Shown here piece after piece: positions 36,386 through 44,271 of a DNA stretch of 64,000 nucleotides. Each line of letters opens with the position of its first letter. The stretch's first letter is position 1. Under the pieces are notes generated by a model. It saw only the letters and a program-made list of their open reading frames with translations, searched no databases and was not told the origin of the DNA. Origin of the DNA: an uncultured Ramlibacter sp. (GTDB lineage: Bacteria; Pseudomonadota; Gammaproteobacteria; Burkholderiales; Burkholderiaceae_C); the NCBI RefSeq assembly GCF_936925435.1, contig NZ_CAKZHQ010000049.1:62001-126000 (forward strand), written 5' to 3'. Made by a program: the position numbers and the translations under genes.

Positions 36386-37576
36386 ATGCCCCACCTGCCC
36401 GCTTCCACTGCCCTGCAGCGCTTTCGCGTCATCGACCTGACCCAGGTGCGCGCTGGCCCCACCTGTTGCCGTCAGCTCGCCGACTGGGGCGCCGACGTCA
36501 TCCAGGTGCAGATGCCCGAGCACATGCGCGGCGACGACACCCTGGGCGGCCAGGACGGCTCGGACTACCAGTACACGCACCGCAACAAGCGCTCCATCAC
36601 CCTGGACCTCAAGCAGGACGAAGGCATCGCCACGCTCAAGCGGCTGATCGCCGGCGCCGACGTGGTGGTGGAGAACTTCCGGCCCGACGTGAAATTCCGC
36701 CTGGGCATCGATTACGAGGCGCTGGCAGCCGACAACCCTGGCCTGGTCTACGCCAGCATCTCCGGCTTCGGCCAGACCGGACCGCTGGCCACGCGGCCGG
36801 GCTTCGACCAGATCGCCCAGGGCATGGGCGGCCTGATGTCGGTCACTGGCATCCCGGGTGACGGGCCGGTGCGCGTGGGCATTCCCATCGCCGACCTGTG
36901 CGCCGGCATCTTCGCGGCCCAGGGCATCCTGGTCGCCCTGCTGGAACGCGAGACTTCCGGCAAGGGCCAGTTCCTGCACACCTCGTTGCTGGAGTCCATG
37001 GTCTACATGATGGACTTCCAGACCTCGCGCTACCTGATCGACGGCGAGGTGGCGAGCCAGGCCGGCAACTACCACCCGACCAGCATTCCCACCGGTGTCT
37101 ACAAGGCGCGCGACGGCTACATGAACATCGCCGTCTTCGGCTCCAAGATCTGGGAGCGCTTCTGCAACATTCTGGGCGCACCCGAATGGATTGCCGACGG
37201 CCGCTACCACGACAAGCTGGGCCGTTCGGTCAACCGCGATGCGCTCAACGCCGAGATCAACCGCCGCCTGGCCGAACACGACCGCAGCCACTGGATCCAG
37301 CAGTTCAACGAGGGTGGCGTGGCCTGCGGCGAGATCAACGACATGCGCGGCGTCTTTGCCGAGCCGCAGATCCAGCACCTGGGCATGGTCAAGGAGGTGG
37401 TCTCCAAGTGGCAGGGCCCGCAGCGCCTGGTCGGCCAGCCGGTGCAGCTGGAGCGCACGCCCAGCACCGTGGCCCGCGCCGCCCCGCGCCGCGGCGAACA
37501 CAGCGAGGAAATCCTGCGCGAGCTGGGGCTCGGCACCGAAGACCTTACCCGCATGAAAGCCGCCGGAGTGTATTGA
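36386..37576 (+). CDS. CaiB/BaiF (class III) CoA transferase
   Basis: This 396-aa class III CoA transferase probably moves CoA onto an organic acid. Family blocks present are RVIDLTQVRAGPTCCRQLAD, NKRSITLDLKQDEG, SISGFGQTGP and HPTSIPTGVYKARDGYMNIA. By comparison with formyl-CoA transferase, the catalytic Asp position appears to be Glu203 (in TSLLESMVYMMDF), with Asp210 close by; I recall related subfamilies differing there too, so an alignment should decide. It ends in TGATG overlap with the crotonase gene. Position within the operon implies activation of the PrpD product or substrate. Confidence 0.88.
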   Translation: MPHLPASTALQRFRVIDLTQVRAGPTCCRQLADWGADVIQVQMPEHMRGDDTLGGQDGSDYQYTHRNKRSITLDLKQDEGIATLKRLIAGADVVVENFRPDVKFRLGIDYEALAADNPGLVYASISGFGQTGPLATRPGFDQIAQGMGGLMSVTGIPGDGPVRVGIPIADLCAGIFAAQGILVALLERETSGKGQFLHTSLLESMVYMMDFQTSRYLIDGEVASQAGNYHPTSIPTGVYKARDGYMNIAVFGSKIWERFCNILGAPEWIADGRYHDKLGRSVNRDALNAEINRRLAEHDRSHWIQQFNEGGVACGEINDMRGVFAEPQIQHLGMVKEVVSKWQGPQRLVGQPVQLERTPSTVARAAPRRGEHSEEILRELGLGTEDLTRMKAAGVY

Positions 37577-38385
37577 TGACAGAACCCACTTACGCCAGCG
37601 GCACCGAGCGTGTCCAGACCTGGCTGGACGGCCGCACGCTGCACATCCGCTTCAACAACCCGGCAAAACACAACGCGTTGTCGGTTGACATGTGGGAGGC
37701 CGTGCCGCCCTTGCTCCAGCTGGCCGAGGCCGACGAGCGCGTGCGCCTGGTGGCCTTCTCCGGCGCCGGAGACAAGGCTTTTGTCTCGGGCGCCGACATC
37801 TCGCAGTTCGAAGACATGCGCGCCGCGCGCGAGGCCGTGGCCTATTACGAGAAGATGGCCGAAGCCACGCTGATGGGCATTGCCGACTTCCCCAAGCCCA
37901 CGCTGGCCTGCATCCGCGGCTACTGCATCGGCGGCGGCGTCAACGTGGCCATCAGCTGCGACATCCGCATCGCCTCCACCGATTCGGTGTTCGCCATTCC
38001 CGCCGCCCGGCTGGGCCTGGGCTACCGCTACTCGGCGATGAAGAACCTGGTCGACCTGATCGGTCCCGGCGCGGCCAAGGACCTGTTCTTCACGGCGCGG
38101 CGCATCGACACCGTCGAGGCCAAGGCCCTGGGCCTGGTGTCGCGGGCCTGCGCGCCCGAAGCCCTGGAGGCTCTGCTGGCCGAGTACGCTGCATCCATCG
38201 CCGAGAACGCGCCGCTGACCGTGATGGCGGGCAAGGCCATCACCCGCGAGATCCTCAAGCCTTCGCCGGAGCTGGACCACGCGCTGTGCGCCTCGCTGAT
38301 CCGCGGCTGCTTCGAGAGTGCCGACTACGCCGAAGGCCGGACCGCCTTCATGCAAAAGCGCAAACCGGTCTTCACCGGCCGCTGA
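37576..38385 (+). CDS. Crotonase-fold protein lacking both catalytic glutamates
   Basis: This 269-aa crotonase-superfamily protein has the oxyanion-hole segment KAFVSGADISQFED and the IRGYCIGGGVNVAISCDIRI block. The two glutamates used by enoyl-CoA hydratase align to Asn123 (GGGVNVAISCDI) and Ala143 (FAIPAARLGLGY), so a simple hydratase mechanism is unlikely. CoA-thioester isomerase, decarboxylase, hydrolase or a retro-Claisen role is possible. The start codon ATG overlaps the CoA transferase stop by one base, so the two are coupled. The annotation enoyl-CoA hydratase would be over-specific. Confidence 0.85.
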   Translation: MTEPTYASGTERVQTWLDGRTLHIRFNNPAKHNALSVDMWEAVPPLLQLAEADERVRLVAFSGAGDKAFVSGADISQFEDMRAAREAVAYYEKMAEATLMGIADFPKPTLACIRGYCIGGGVNVAISCDIRIASTDSVFAIPAARLGLGYRYSAMKNLVDLIGPGAAKDLFFTARRIDTVEAKALGLVSRACAPEALEALLAEYAASIAENAPLTVMAGKAITREILKPSPELDHALCASLIRGCFESADYAEGRTAFMQKRKPVFTGR

Positions 38386-38399
38386 AAGGAAACCAGAAC

Positions 38400-39383
38400 A
38401 TGCAGTCTTACTGGATGCAGATGACCGAGACCGACACGGTGCTCGAACTGCGCGATGTGCCGGCGCCCGAAGCGGGTGCCGGCCAGTTGCTGGTGCGCGT
38501 GCGCGCCGCATCGCTTAACCGCGGCGAGTTCGTCGTCGGCCACGGCCTGCACGGCAAGGCCGGCAGCTGGAAGGCCATTGGCGGCGAGTGCGCCGGCGAG
38601 GTGGTCGCCATCGGTGAAGGCGCCAGCGGCTTTGCCATCGGCAGCCGCGTCATGGGCCGCTGCGCCGGCGGCTTCTCGGAATACGCTCTGGTCGACGCCG
38701 CCGAGGCCCTGCCCGTGCCCGACGCCCTGTCCTGGGAGGAGGCGGCCTCGGTGCCGCTGGCCTTCATGGTGACCTACGACATGCTGGTGCTACAGGGCCG
38801 CCTGCAGGCCGGCGAATGGCTGCTGGTCAACGGCGTGTCCTCCGGCGTGGGCGTGGCCAGCCTGCAGCTGGGCAAGGTGCTGGGCGCCAAGGTGATCGGC
38901 ACCTCGGGTTCAGCCGACAAGCTGGCCAGGCTCCAGCCGCTGGGCCTGGATCTGGGCCTGTGCACGCGCGCTGCCGACTTCGGTCCGGCCGTGATGGAGG
39001 CGACGGCCCAGCACGGCGCCGACCTGGTGATCAACACCGTGGGCGGCTCGGTGTTTGCCGAGAACATCCGCGCCATGGCCTTCGAAGGCCGGCTGGCGAC
39101 CGTGGGCTATGTGGACGGCGTGCTCAATGCCGACCTGGACCTCAACGCCTTGCATGCCCGGCGCCTGAGCGTGTTCGGCGTGTCTAACAAGCTGCGCTCC
39201 AAGGCCCAGCGCGCCGCGGCCATCCCCGGCTTCATCGCGCAGGTGTTGCCGCACCTGGCGGCGGGCCGCATCCGGCCGCTGATCGACCGGGTCTTTGCAT
39301 TGGACCAGCTGCCCGAGGCCAAAGCCTTGATGGAAGCCGGGGGGCACGTGGGCAAGATCGTGCTGCGCATGCCCGGGTCCTGA
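38400..39383 (+). CDS. MDR-family quinone oxidoreductase/enoyl reductase
   Basis: This 327-aa medium-chain dehydrogenase/reductase is of the zinc-free quinone oxidoreductase type: VRVRAASLNRGEFVVGHG, the NADPH-binding VNGVSSGVGVASLQLGKVLG with GTSGSADKLARLQPLGLD, and no catalytic-zinc Cys/His cluster. In context it may reduce an alpha,beta-unsaturated CoA ester or ketone from the crotonase step. It follows the crotonase gene by 14 bp and precedes a second Bug receptor gene by 27 bp. Confidence 0.86.
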   Translation: MQSYWMQMTETDTVLELRDVPAPEAGAGQLLVRVRAASLNRGEFVVGHGLHGKAGSWKAIGGECAGEVVAIGEGASGFAIGSRVMGRCAGGFSEYALVDAAEALPVPDALSWEEAASVPLAFMVTYDMLVLQGRLQAGEWLLVNGVSSGVGVASLQLGKVLGAKVIGTSGSADKLARLQPLGLDLGLCTRAADFGPAVMEATAQHGADLVINTVGGSVFAENIRAMAFEGRLATVGYVDGVLNADLDLNALHARRLSVFGVSNKLRSKAQRAAAIPGFIAQVLPHLAAGRIRPLIDRVFALDQLPEAKALMEAGGHVGKIVLRMPGS

Positions 39384-39410
39384 GACAGCCAAAAAAAAGG
39401 AGACAACAGC

Positions 39411-40382
39411 ATGAACAAGATGTCCTGGATCCTGGCGCTGGGCCTGGGCGCCATCGCCGGCAGCAGCTCGGCGCAGCCCGCGCCCTATCCCAGCAAGCCC
39501 ATCCGCCTGGTGGTGGGCTTTGCGCCGGCCGGCGCCGCCGATTACGTGGCGCGCGCCATGAGCGATGCTTTCGGCAAGGCGCTGGGCCAGACCGTGGTGG
39601 TCGACAACAAGCCGGGCAATGGCTCCAGCGTGGCGGCCGACCTCGTGGCCAAGGCGCCGGCGGATGGCTATACCGTGCTGATCGCCAGTCCCAGCAGCAT
39701 CTCGGTGAACCCGGCGCTCAACCCCAAGCTGGGCTACAAGCCCAGCGACCTGCTGGCGGTGACCAAGATCACCACCTCGCCCCTGGTGCTGGCGGTCAAC
39801 CCCAACACCGGCATCCGCTCGGTGGCCGACCTGGTCGCGGCGGCCAAGAAGGACCCCGGCAAGCTGAATTACTCGACCTCGGGCAATGGCTCGGCGCCGC
39901 ACCTGGGCGCGGCCCTGTTCAGCCTGCTCTCCGGCGCCGAGATGACGCATGTGCCTTACCGCGGCGGCGCCCCGGCCGTGCAATCGGTGATGGCGGGCGA
40001 CACCCAGCTGACCTTCGGCACCTCGCCCTCGGTGCTGCCGCAGGCCAATGGTGGCAAGTTGCGCGCCATCGCGGTGAGCACGCGCGAGCGCTCGCCCCTG
40101 GTGCCGGACCTGCCCGGCATGAAGGAGGCCGGCCTGCCCGACTACAACCTGGAGTTCTGGTACGGCGTCTTCGTGCCGGCCGCGACCCCGCCCGCCGTGG
40201 TGAAAAAGCTGTTTGACGCGGCAACCGCGGCCATGCAGCAGCCCTCGGTGAAAGCGGCGCTGGCACGCGAGGGCACGGAGGTTTCGCTCTCCGGCTCGCC
40301 CGAGCAGTTCGCCAGCTTCCTGGTGGACGACGGCAAATTCTGGGTCAACCTGGTCAAGAGCGCCAACGTGAAAGTGGAGTGA
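39411..40382 (+). CDS. Bug/TctC solute receptor (PrpD operon, second)
   Basis: This 323-aa Bug receptor has a signal peptide (SWILALGLGAIAGSSSAQ), then PYPSKPIRLVVGFAPAGAAD, VVDNKPGNGSSVAADLV and APADGYTVLIASPSS. It is the second Bug receptor in the same operon; the two are divergent in sequence and might bind different ligands or the substrate and a related compound. AAGGAGACAA precedes the start. The next gene, a solute-binding lipoprotein, starts 5 bp after its stop. Confidence 0.88.
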   Translation: MNKMSWILALGLGAIAGSSSAQPAPYPSKPIRLVVGFAPAGAADYVARAMSDAFGKALGQTVVVDNKPGNGSSVAADLVAKAPADGYTVLIASPSSISVNPALNPKLGYKPSDLLAVTKITTSPLVLAVNPNTGIRSVADLVAAAKKDPGKLNYSTSGNGSAPHLGAALFSLLSGAEMTHVPYRGGAPAVQSVMAGDTQLTFGTSPSVLPQANGGKLRAIAVSTRERSPLVPDLPGMKEAGLPDYNLEFWYGVFVPAATPPAVVKKLFDAATAAMQQPSVKAALAREGTEVSLSGSPEQFASFLVDDGKFWVNLVKSANVKVE

Positions 40383-40387
40383 CAAGC

Positions 40388-41191
40388 ATGCACACAACAA
40401 ACCGCCGAAGCTTTTGCGCCGCCGGCGCCCTGCTGCTGGGCGGCTGTGCCGCCATGGGGCCCGACAAGAACGCTGCCATCGCCGAACTGGCGTCCACCGG
40501 CAAGCTGCGCGCCGCCATCAATTTCGGCAACCCCATCCTGGCCAACCGCAACGCCGCCGGCGAGGCTGTCGGTGTGTCCGTCGATCTGGCCCGCGAGGCA
40601 GCGCGCCGCCTGGGCGTGCCCATCGAGCTGGTGCTGTTCAATTCGGCCGGCAACGTGGTCGAAGCCGTCAAGGCCAGGCAGGTCGACCTGGCCTTTGTCG
40701 CCATCGATCCTGTGCGCGCCGCCGACACCGAGTACACGGCGCCCTACGTCATCATCGAAGGCGCTTACCTGGTGCGCAATGCCTCGCCCCTGCAGCGCAA
40801 TGAAGAGGTTGACCGCGCCGGCACGCGCGTGGTGGTCGGCCGCGGCAGCGCCTACGACCTGTACCTGGCGCGCGAGCTCAAGGCCGCCACCCTGGTGCGC
40901 GCGCCCACCTCGCCCGTGGTGACCGACGTGTTTCTGGCACAGAACCTCGAGGTCGCCGCCGGCGTGCGCCAGCAACTGGAAGCGGACGCCGTGCGCGTCG
41001 GCGGTGTGCGTTTGCTGCCCGGCCGCTTCATGGTGATCGAACAGGCCATGGGCGTGCCCAAGGGCCGCATGGCGGCCCAGGCCTGGCTCAGCGCCTTCAT
41101 CGAGGAGATGAAGGCCTCGGGCTTTGTGGCGAACGCACTGCAGCGGCATGGCATCCAGGGTGCGGCGGTCGCGCCGCCGCGCAAGCACTGA
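40388..41191 (+). CDS. Family 3 solute-binding lipoprotein
   Basis: This 267-aa exported protein has an Arg-Arg signal with lipobox (NRRSFCAAGALLLGGC) and an SBP_bac_3 domain: TGKLRAAINFGNPILANRNA, GVSVDLAREAARRLGVP, VDLAFVAIDPVRAADTEYT. It resembles the protein at 26812-27639 in architecture and export signal. I chose the ATG at 40388 rather than the GTG at 40379. It is the last gene of the PrpD series, followed by a 10-bp-arm hairpin. No ABC permease or ATPase gene is adjacent. Confidence 0.84.
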   Translation: MHTTNRRSFCAAGALLLGGCAAMGPDKNAAIAELASTGKLRAAINFGNPILANRNAAGEAVGVSVDLAREAARRLGVPIELVLFNSAGNVVEAVKARQVDLAFVAIDPVRAADTEYTAPYVIIEGAYLVRNASPLQRNEEVDRAGTRVVVGRGSAYDLYLARELKAATLVRAPTSPVVTDVFLAQNLEVAAGVRQQLEADAVRVGGVRLLPGRFMVIEQAMGVPKGRMAAQAWLSAFIEEMKASGFVANALQRHGIQGAAVAPPRKH

Positions 41192-41193
41192 GC

Positions 41194-41221
41194 CGCGGGC
41201 TGCTGACCGCGGCAGCCCGCG
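41194..41221. terminator. Bidirectional terminator-like hairpin
   Basis: CGCGGGCTGC-TGACCGCG-GCAGCCCGCG has perfect 10-bp GC-rich arms. It fills the 32-bp gap between convergent genes ending at 41191 and 41224. No T tract follows. Confidence 0.6.
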
Positions 41222-41223
41222 CT

Positions 41224-42120
41224 TCAAGGCGCGAAGTGGTGTGCCAGATGGTCGACAAAGGCCAGCACGCGCGTGGTGCGCGCGTGCTGTGCCGGATAGA
41301 CCGCATAGACGTCGGCCGGCGGCGCCTGCCAGTTCTCCAGCACGCTCTGCAGGCGGCCACTGCGCAGGTAGCGCGCCACATCCCATTCCGCGCGCAGCAC
41401 GATGCCCAGCCCGCTCAGGGCCCAGCTGACGGCCACCTCGCCATCGTTGGTGCTCAGGTTGCCGCGCGCCTTCACGGTCTCGCTGCGCTTGCCGCTGGCC
41501 AGGCGCAGCAGGCTTTGCGCATCGTCGGCCTGGCGGATGGAGATGAAGTTGTGGCGCGCCAGGTCCAGTGGCTTGAGCGGCGTGCCGGCACGCGCCAGAT
41601 AGGCCGGTGAGGCGCACAGCAGGCGCCGGTTGGGCGCCAGCCGGCGCGCGATCAGGCGCGAATCGGGCGGCTCACCGAAGCGGATGCCCACGTCATAAGC
41701 CTCGTCCACGATGGGCGGCGGCGTGGCGGTCAATTGCAGTTGCACATCGACGCGTGGGTACTTGCGCGAGAAGGCCGTGATGGCCGGGCCCACTTGCATG
41801 CGGCCAAAGCCCAGCGTGGCGTTGACGCGCAGCAGGCCGGCCGGCTGGGCGAGGGCCGCCTGCAGGCCGCTTTCGACGGCCTCGATCTCTTCGAGGATGC
41901 GGCGCGCGTTGTCCAGGTAGGTGCGGCCCTGCTCGGTCAGCGAGATGCGCCGGGTGGTCCGGTTCAGCAGCGGCACGCCCAGGCGCGCCTCCAGGCCCGA
42001 CAGCCGTTTGCTCACCGCGGCCGGTGTCACCTGCAACTCCCTGGCCAGCGCCACCAGGCTGCCGCAGCGCACCAATTGGGCGAAGAACTGCATGTCCTGG
42101 GAGGAGTTGTTGCGCTGCAT
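41224..42120 (-). CDS. LysR regulator, DmlR-like position
   Basis: This 298-aa LysR protein has an HTH at about residues 8-66 (MQFFAQLVRCGSLVALAREL, then TPAAVSKRLSGLEARLGV) and an effector domain with GFGRMQVGPAITAFSRKYPR and YDVGIRFGEPPDSRLIARRL. ATG at 42120 gives the normal LysR N-terminus; the open frame upstream is not conserved. It diverges from the tartrate/D-malate dehydrogenase gene by 91 bp, the arrangement of dmlR-dmlA in Escherichia coli, so it is the probable activator. Confidence 0.88.
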   Translation of the reverse strand: MQRNNSSQDMQFFAQLVRCGSLVALARELQVTPAAVSKRLSGLEARLGVPLLNRTTRRISLTEQGRTYLDNARRILEEIEAVESGLQAALAQPAGLLRVNATLGFGRMQVGPAITAFSRKYPRVDVQLQLTATPPPIVDEAYDVGIRFGEPPDSRLIARRLAPNRRLLCASPAYLARAGTPLKPLDLARHNFISIRQADDAQSLLRLASGKRSETVKARGNLSTNDGEVAVSWALSGLGIVLRAEWDVARYLRSGRLQSVLENWQAPPADVYAVYPAQHARTTRVLAFVDHLAHHFAP

Positions 42121-42211
42121 TGCTGAACCACAGGTTAAGAATGCCTTGAATTGTGCCTCCGGACCGGAGCCCGTGGCCACCCTACAGTCCGGCCAACACA
42201 GGAGTTGGTTC

Positions 42212-43279
42212 ATGAAGACATACAAGATTGCCTGCATTCCGGGCGACGGCATCGGCAAGGAAGTGGTGCCTGCGGGCGAAACGGTGCTGCGGGCGCTGAG
42301 TGATGCAGGTGCCGGTTTCGGCTTTGAGTTCACCTCGTTCGACTGGGGCGGCGACCACTACCGCCGCCACGGCAAGATGATGCCGGACGACGGCCTCGAT
42401 GCCCTGCGCTCCATGGACGCCATCCTGTTCGGCTCGGCGGGCGACGCCAACATCCCGGACCACATCACGCTATGGGGCCTGCGCCTGAAGATCTGCCAGG
42501 GCTTCGACCAGTATGCGAACGTACGGCCCACGCGCATCCTGCCGGGCATCGACGCGCCGCTCAAGCGCTGCACGCCGGCCGACCTGGACTGGGTGATCGT
42601 GCGGGAGAACTCGGAAGGTGAATACGCGGGCGTCGGCGGCCGGGTCCACCAGGGCCATCCCATCGAGGTGGCGACCGACGTGAGCATGATGACCCGCGCC
42701 GGTGTCGAGCGCATCATGCGCTTCGCCTTCCGCCTGGCCCAGTCGCGCCCGCGCAAGCAGCTCACGGTGGTGACCAAGTCCAATGCCCAGCGCCACGCCA
42801 TGGTGATGTGGGACGAAATCGCAGTGCAGGTCGCCAAGGAGTTCCCCGACGTGCGCTGGGACAAGGAGCTGGTCGACGCCTGCACGGCGCGCATGGTCAA
42901 CCGGCCGGCCTCGCTGGACACCCTGGTGGCCACCAACCTGCATGCCGACATCCTGAGCGACCTGGCTGCAGCCCTGGCCGGCAGCCTGGGCATCGCGCCC
43001 ACCGGCAACATCGATCCCGAGCGGCGCTACCCCAGCATGTTCGAGCCCATCCACGGCTCGGCCTTCGACATCATGGGCCAGGGCCTGGCCAACCCGCTGG
43101 GCACCTTCTGGAGCTGCGTCATGCTGCTCGAGCACCTGGGCGAGGCCGAGGCCGCGGCCCGGCTGATGCAGGCCATCGAAGCCGTCACCGCCGACAAGAG
43201 CCTGCACACCCGCGACCTGGGCGGCACGGCCGGGACGGACCAGGTCACGCAGGCCATCTGCCGGCGCCTGCAGTCCTAG
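42212..43279 (+). CDS. Tartrate dehydrogenase / D-malate dehydrogenase
   Basis: This 355-aa beta-decarboxylating dehydrogenase is related to isopropylmalate and isocitrate dehydrogenases. Blocks seen are KIACIPGDGIGKEVVPAG, VRENSEGEYAGVGGRVHQGH (metal/substrate site), VTKSNAQRHAMVMWDEI and EPIHGSAFDIMGQGLANPLG. TtuC/TDH- and DmlA-type enzymes oxidise tartrate and D-malate with NAD; the substrate cannot be separated further from sequence. A Bug receptor follows 28 bp downstream, giving an uptake-oxidation pair. The start ATG at 42212 follows AGGAGTTGGTTC. Confidence 0.9.
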   Translation: MKTYKIACIPGDGIGKEVVPAGETVLRALSDAGAGFGFEFTSFDWGGDHYRRHGKMMPDDGLDALRSMDAILFGSAGDANIPDHITLWGLRLKICQGFDQYANVRPTRILPGIDAPLKRCTPADLDWVIVRENSEGEYAGVGGRVHQGHPIEVATDVSMMTRAGVERIMRFAFRLAQSRPRKQLTVVTKSNAQRHAMVMWDEIAVQVAKEFPDVRWDKELVDACTARMVNRPASLDTLVATNLHADILSDLAAALAGSLGIAPTGNIDPERRYPSMFEPIHGSAFDIMGQGLANPLGTFWSCVMLLEHLGEAEAAARLMQAIEAVTADKSLHTRDLGGTAGTDQVTQAICRRLQS

Positions 43280-43307
43280 CGCCCAAGAACTTTCAAAGGA
43301 GACAAAG

Positions 43308-44261
43308 ATGAAGAAGATGATGGTCGCTATCGCGCTCACTGCACTGTCCGGCTTGGGCTGGGCCCAGCAGCCGCAATGTCTGGACAAGAACGTCATGTAC
43401 TGGCAGGCCTTCCCCCCGGGCGGTGAGTCCGACCTGTCGGCGCGCCACCAGCAGATGGTGCTCAAGAAGAAGTGCCCCAGCCTGGAGACCATCATCCAGT
43501 ACAAGGCCGGCGCCGGCGGCGCGCTGATGTGGTCGCAGATGAACCAGCTGCCCGGCGACGGCGTCAACGTGGTGGGTGTCAACCTCCCGCACATCGTGTT
43601 CCAGCCGATCGAGGGCCAGGTGCAGTACAAGACGGCCGATGTGACGCCGGTGTTCTGGTTCCACTTCACGCCCGACATCCTGGTGGTGCCGGCCCAGAGC
43701 GCCATCAAGACCTTCCCGGACTTCATCAAGGCGGCCAAGGCCAACCCCGGCAAGCTCAGCCTGGGTGGTTCGGGCCAGTTCTCCGCCAACCATGCGGCCC
43801 ATGAGCGCCTGGGCGCCGCCTTCGGCATCAAGACGATTTATGTGCCGTTCAAGGGCACGGGCGACATGGCTACCTCGGTCATGGGCGCCCAGGTCGATGG
43901 TGCGATGACCTACACGCCGTTTGCCATCGTCAACAAGGAGCGCGTACGCCCGCTGGCCGTGGCCATGGACAAGCGCCATCCCCTGATGCCCGACGTGCCC
44001 ACCTTCAAGGAGCTGGGCGTGGACTGGGTGGACGGCGCCTACCGCGGCATCGGCGTGCCCAAGTCCACCCCGCCGGAAGCGCGCAAGCGCCTGTCGGAGC
44101 TGTGGCTGGCCCTGAACAACGACCCCGAGATGAAGGACCTGGCCGCGCGCAATGGCTTCGAGCTGGTCAATGTCGGCCTCGACGGCATGGACGCCTTCAT
44201 GGCAGACAAGACCAGGCTCTACACCGAAGGCGCAGCGCGCATGGGGCTGGGCAAGAAGTAG
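43308..44261 (+). CDS. Divergent Bug/TctC solute receptor
   Basis: This 317-aa protein has a signal peptide (MMVAIALTALSGLGWAQ) and a Bug-type fold, but the usual PFxxGG start is replaced by YWQAFPPGGESDLSARHQQM and it has a Cys pair (QCLD, KKCPS) near the N-terminus. Later blocks are recognisable: AKANPGKLSLGGSGQ, FKGTGDMATSVMGAQVDGA and GVPKSTPPEARKRLSELW. It is coupled to the tartrate/D-malate dehydrogenase gene and is a probable receptor for that acid. It is closest to a distinct TctC subgroup. Confidence 0.85.
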   Translation: MKKMMVAIALTALSGLGWAQQPQCLDKNVMYWQAFPPGGESDLSARHQQMVLKKKCPSLETIIQYKAGAGGALMWSQMNQLPGDGVNVVGVNLPHIVFQPIEGQVQYKTADVTPVFWFHFTPDILVVPAQSAIKTFPDFIKAAKANPGKLSLGGSGQFSANHAAHERLGAAFGIKTIYVPFKGTGDMATSVMGAQVDGAMTYTPFAIVNKERVRPLAVAMDKRHPLMPDVPTFKELGVDWVDGAYRGIGVPKSTPPEARKRLSELWLALNNDPEMKDLAARNGFELVNVGLDGMDAFMADKTRLYTEGAARMGLGKK

Positions 44262-44271
44262 GCGCCTCTGC

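Noticed and set aside
37576-38385. Plain enoyl-CoA hydratase annotation
   Set aside because: Both catalytic glutamate positions are occupied by Asn and Ala, so only the superfamily is claimed.
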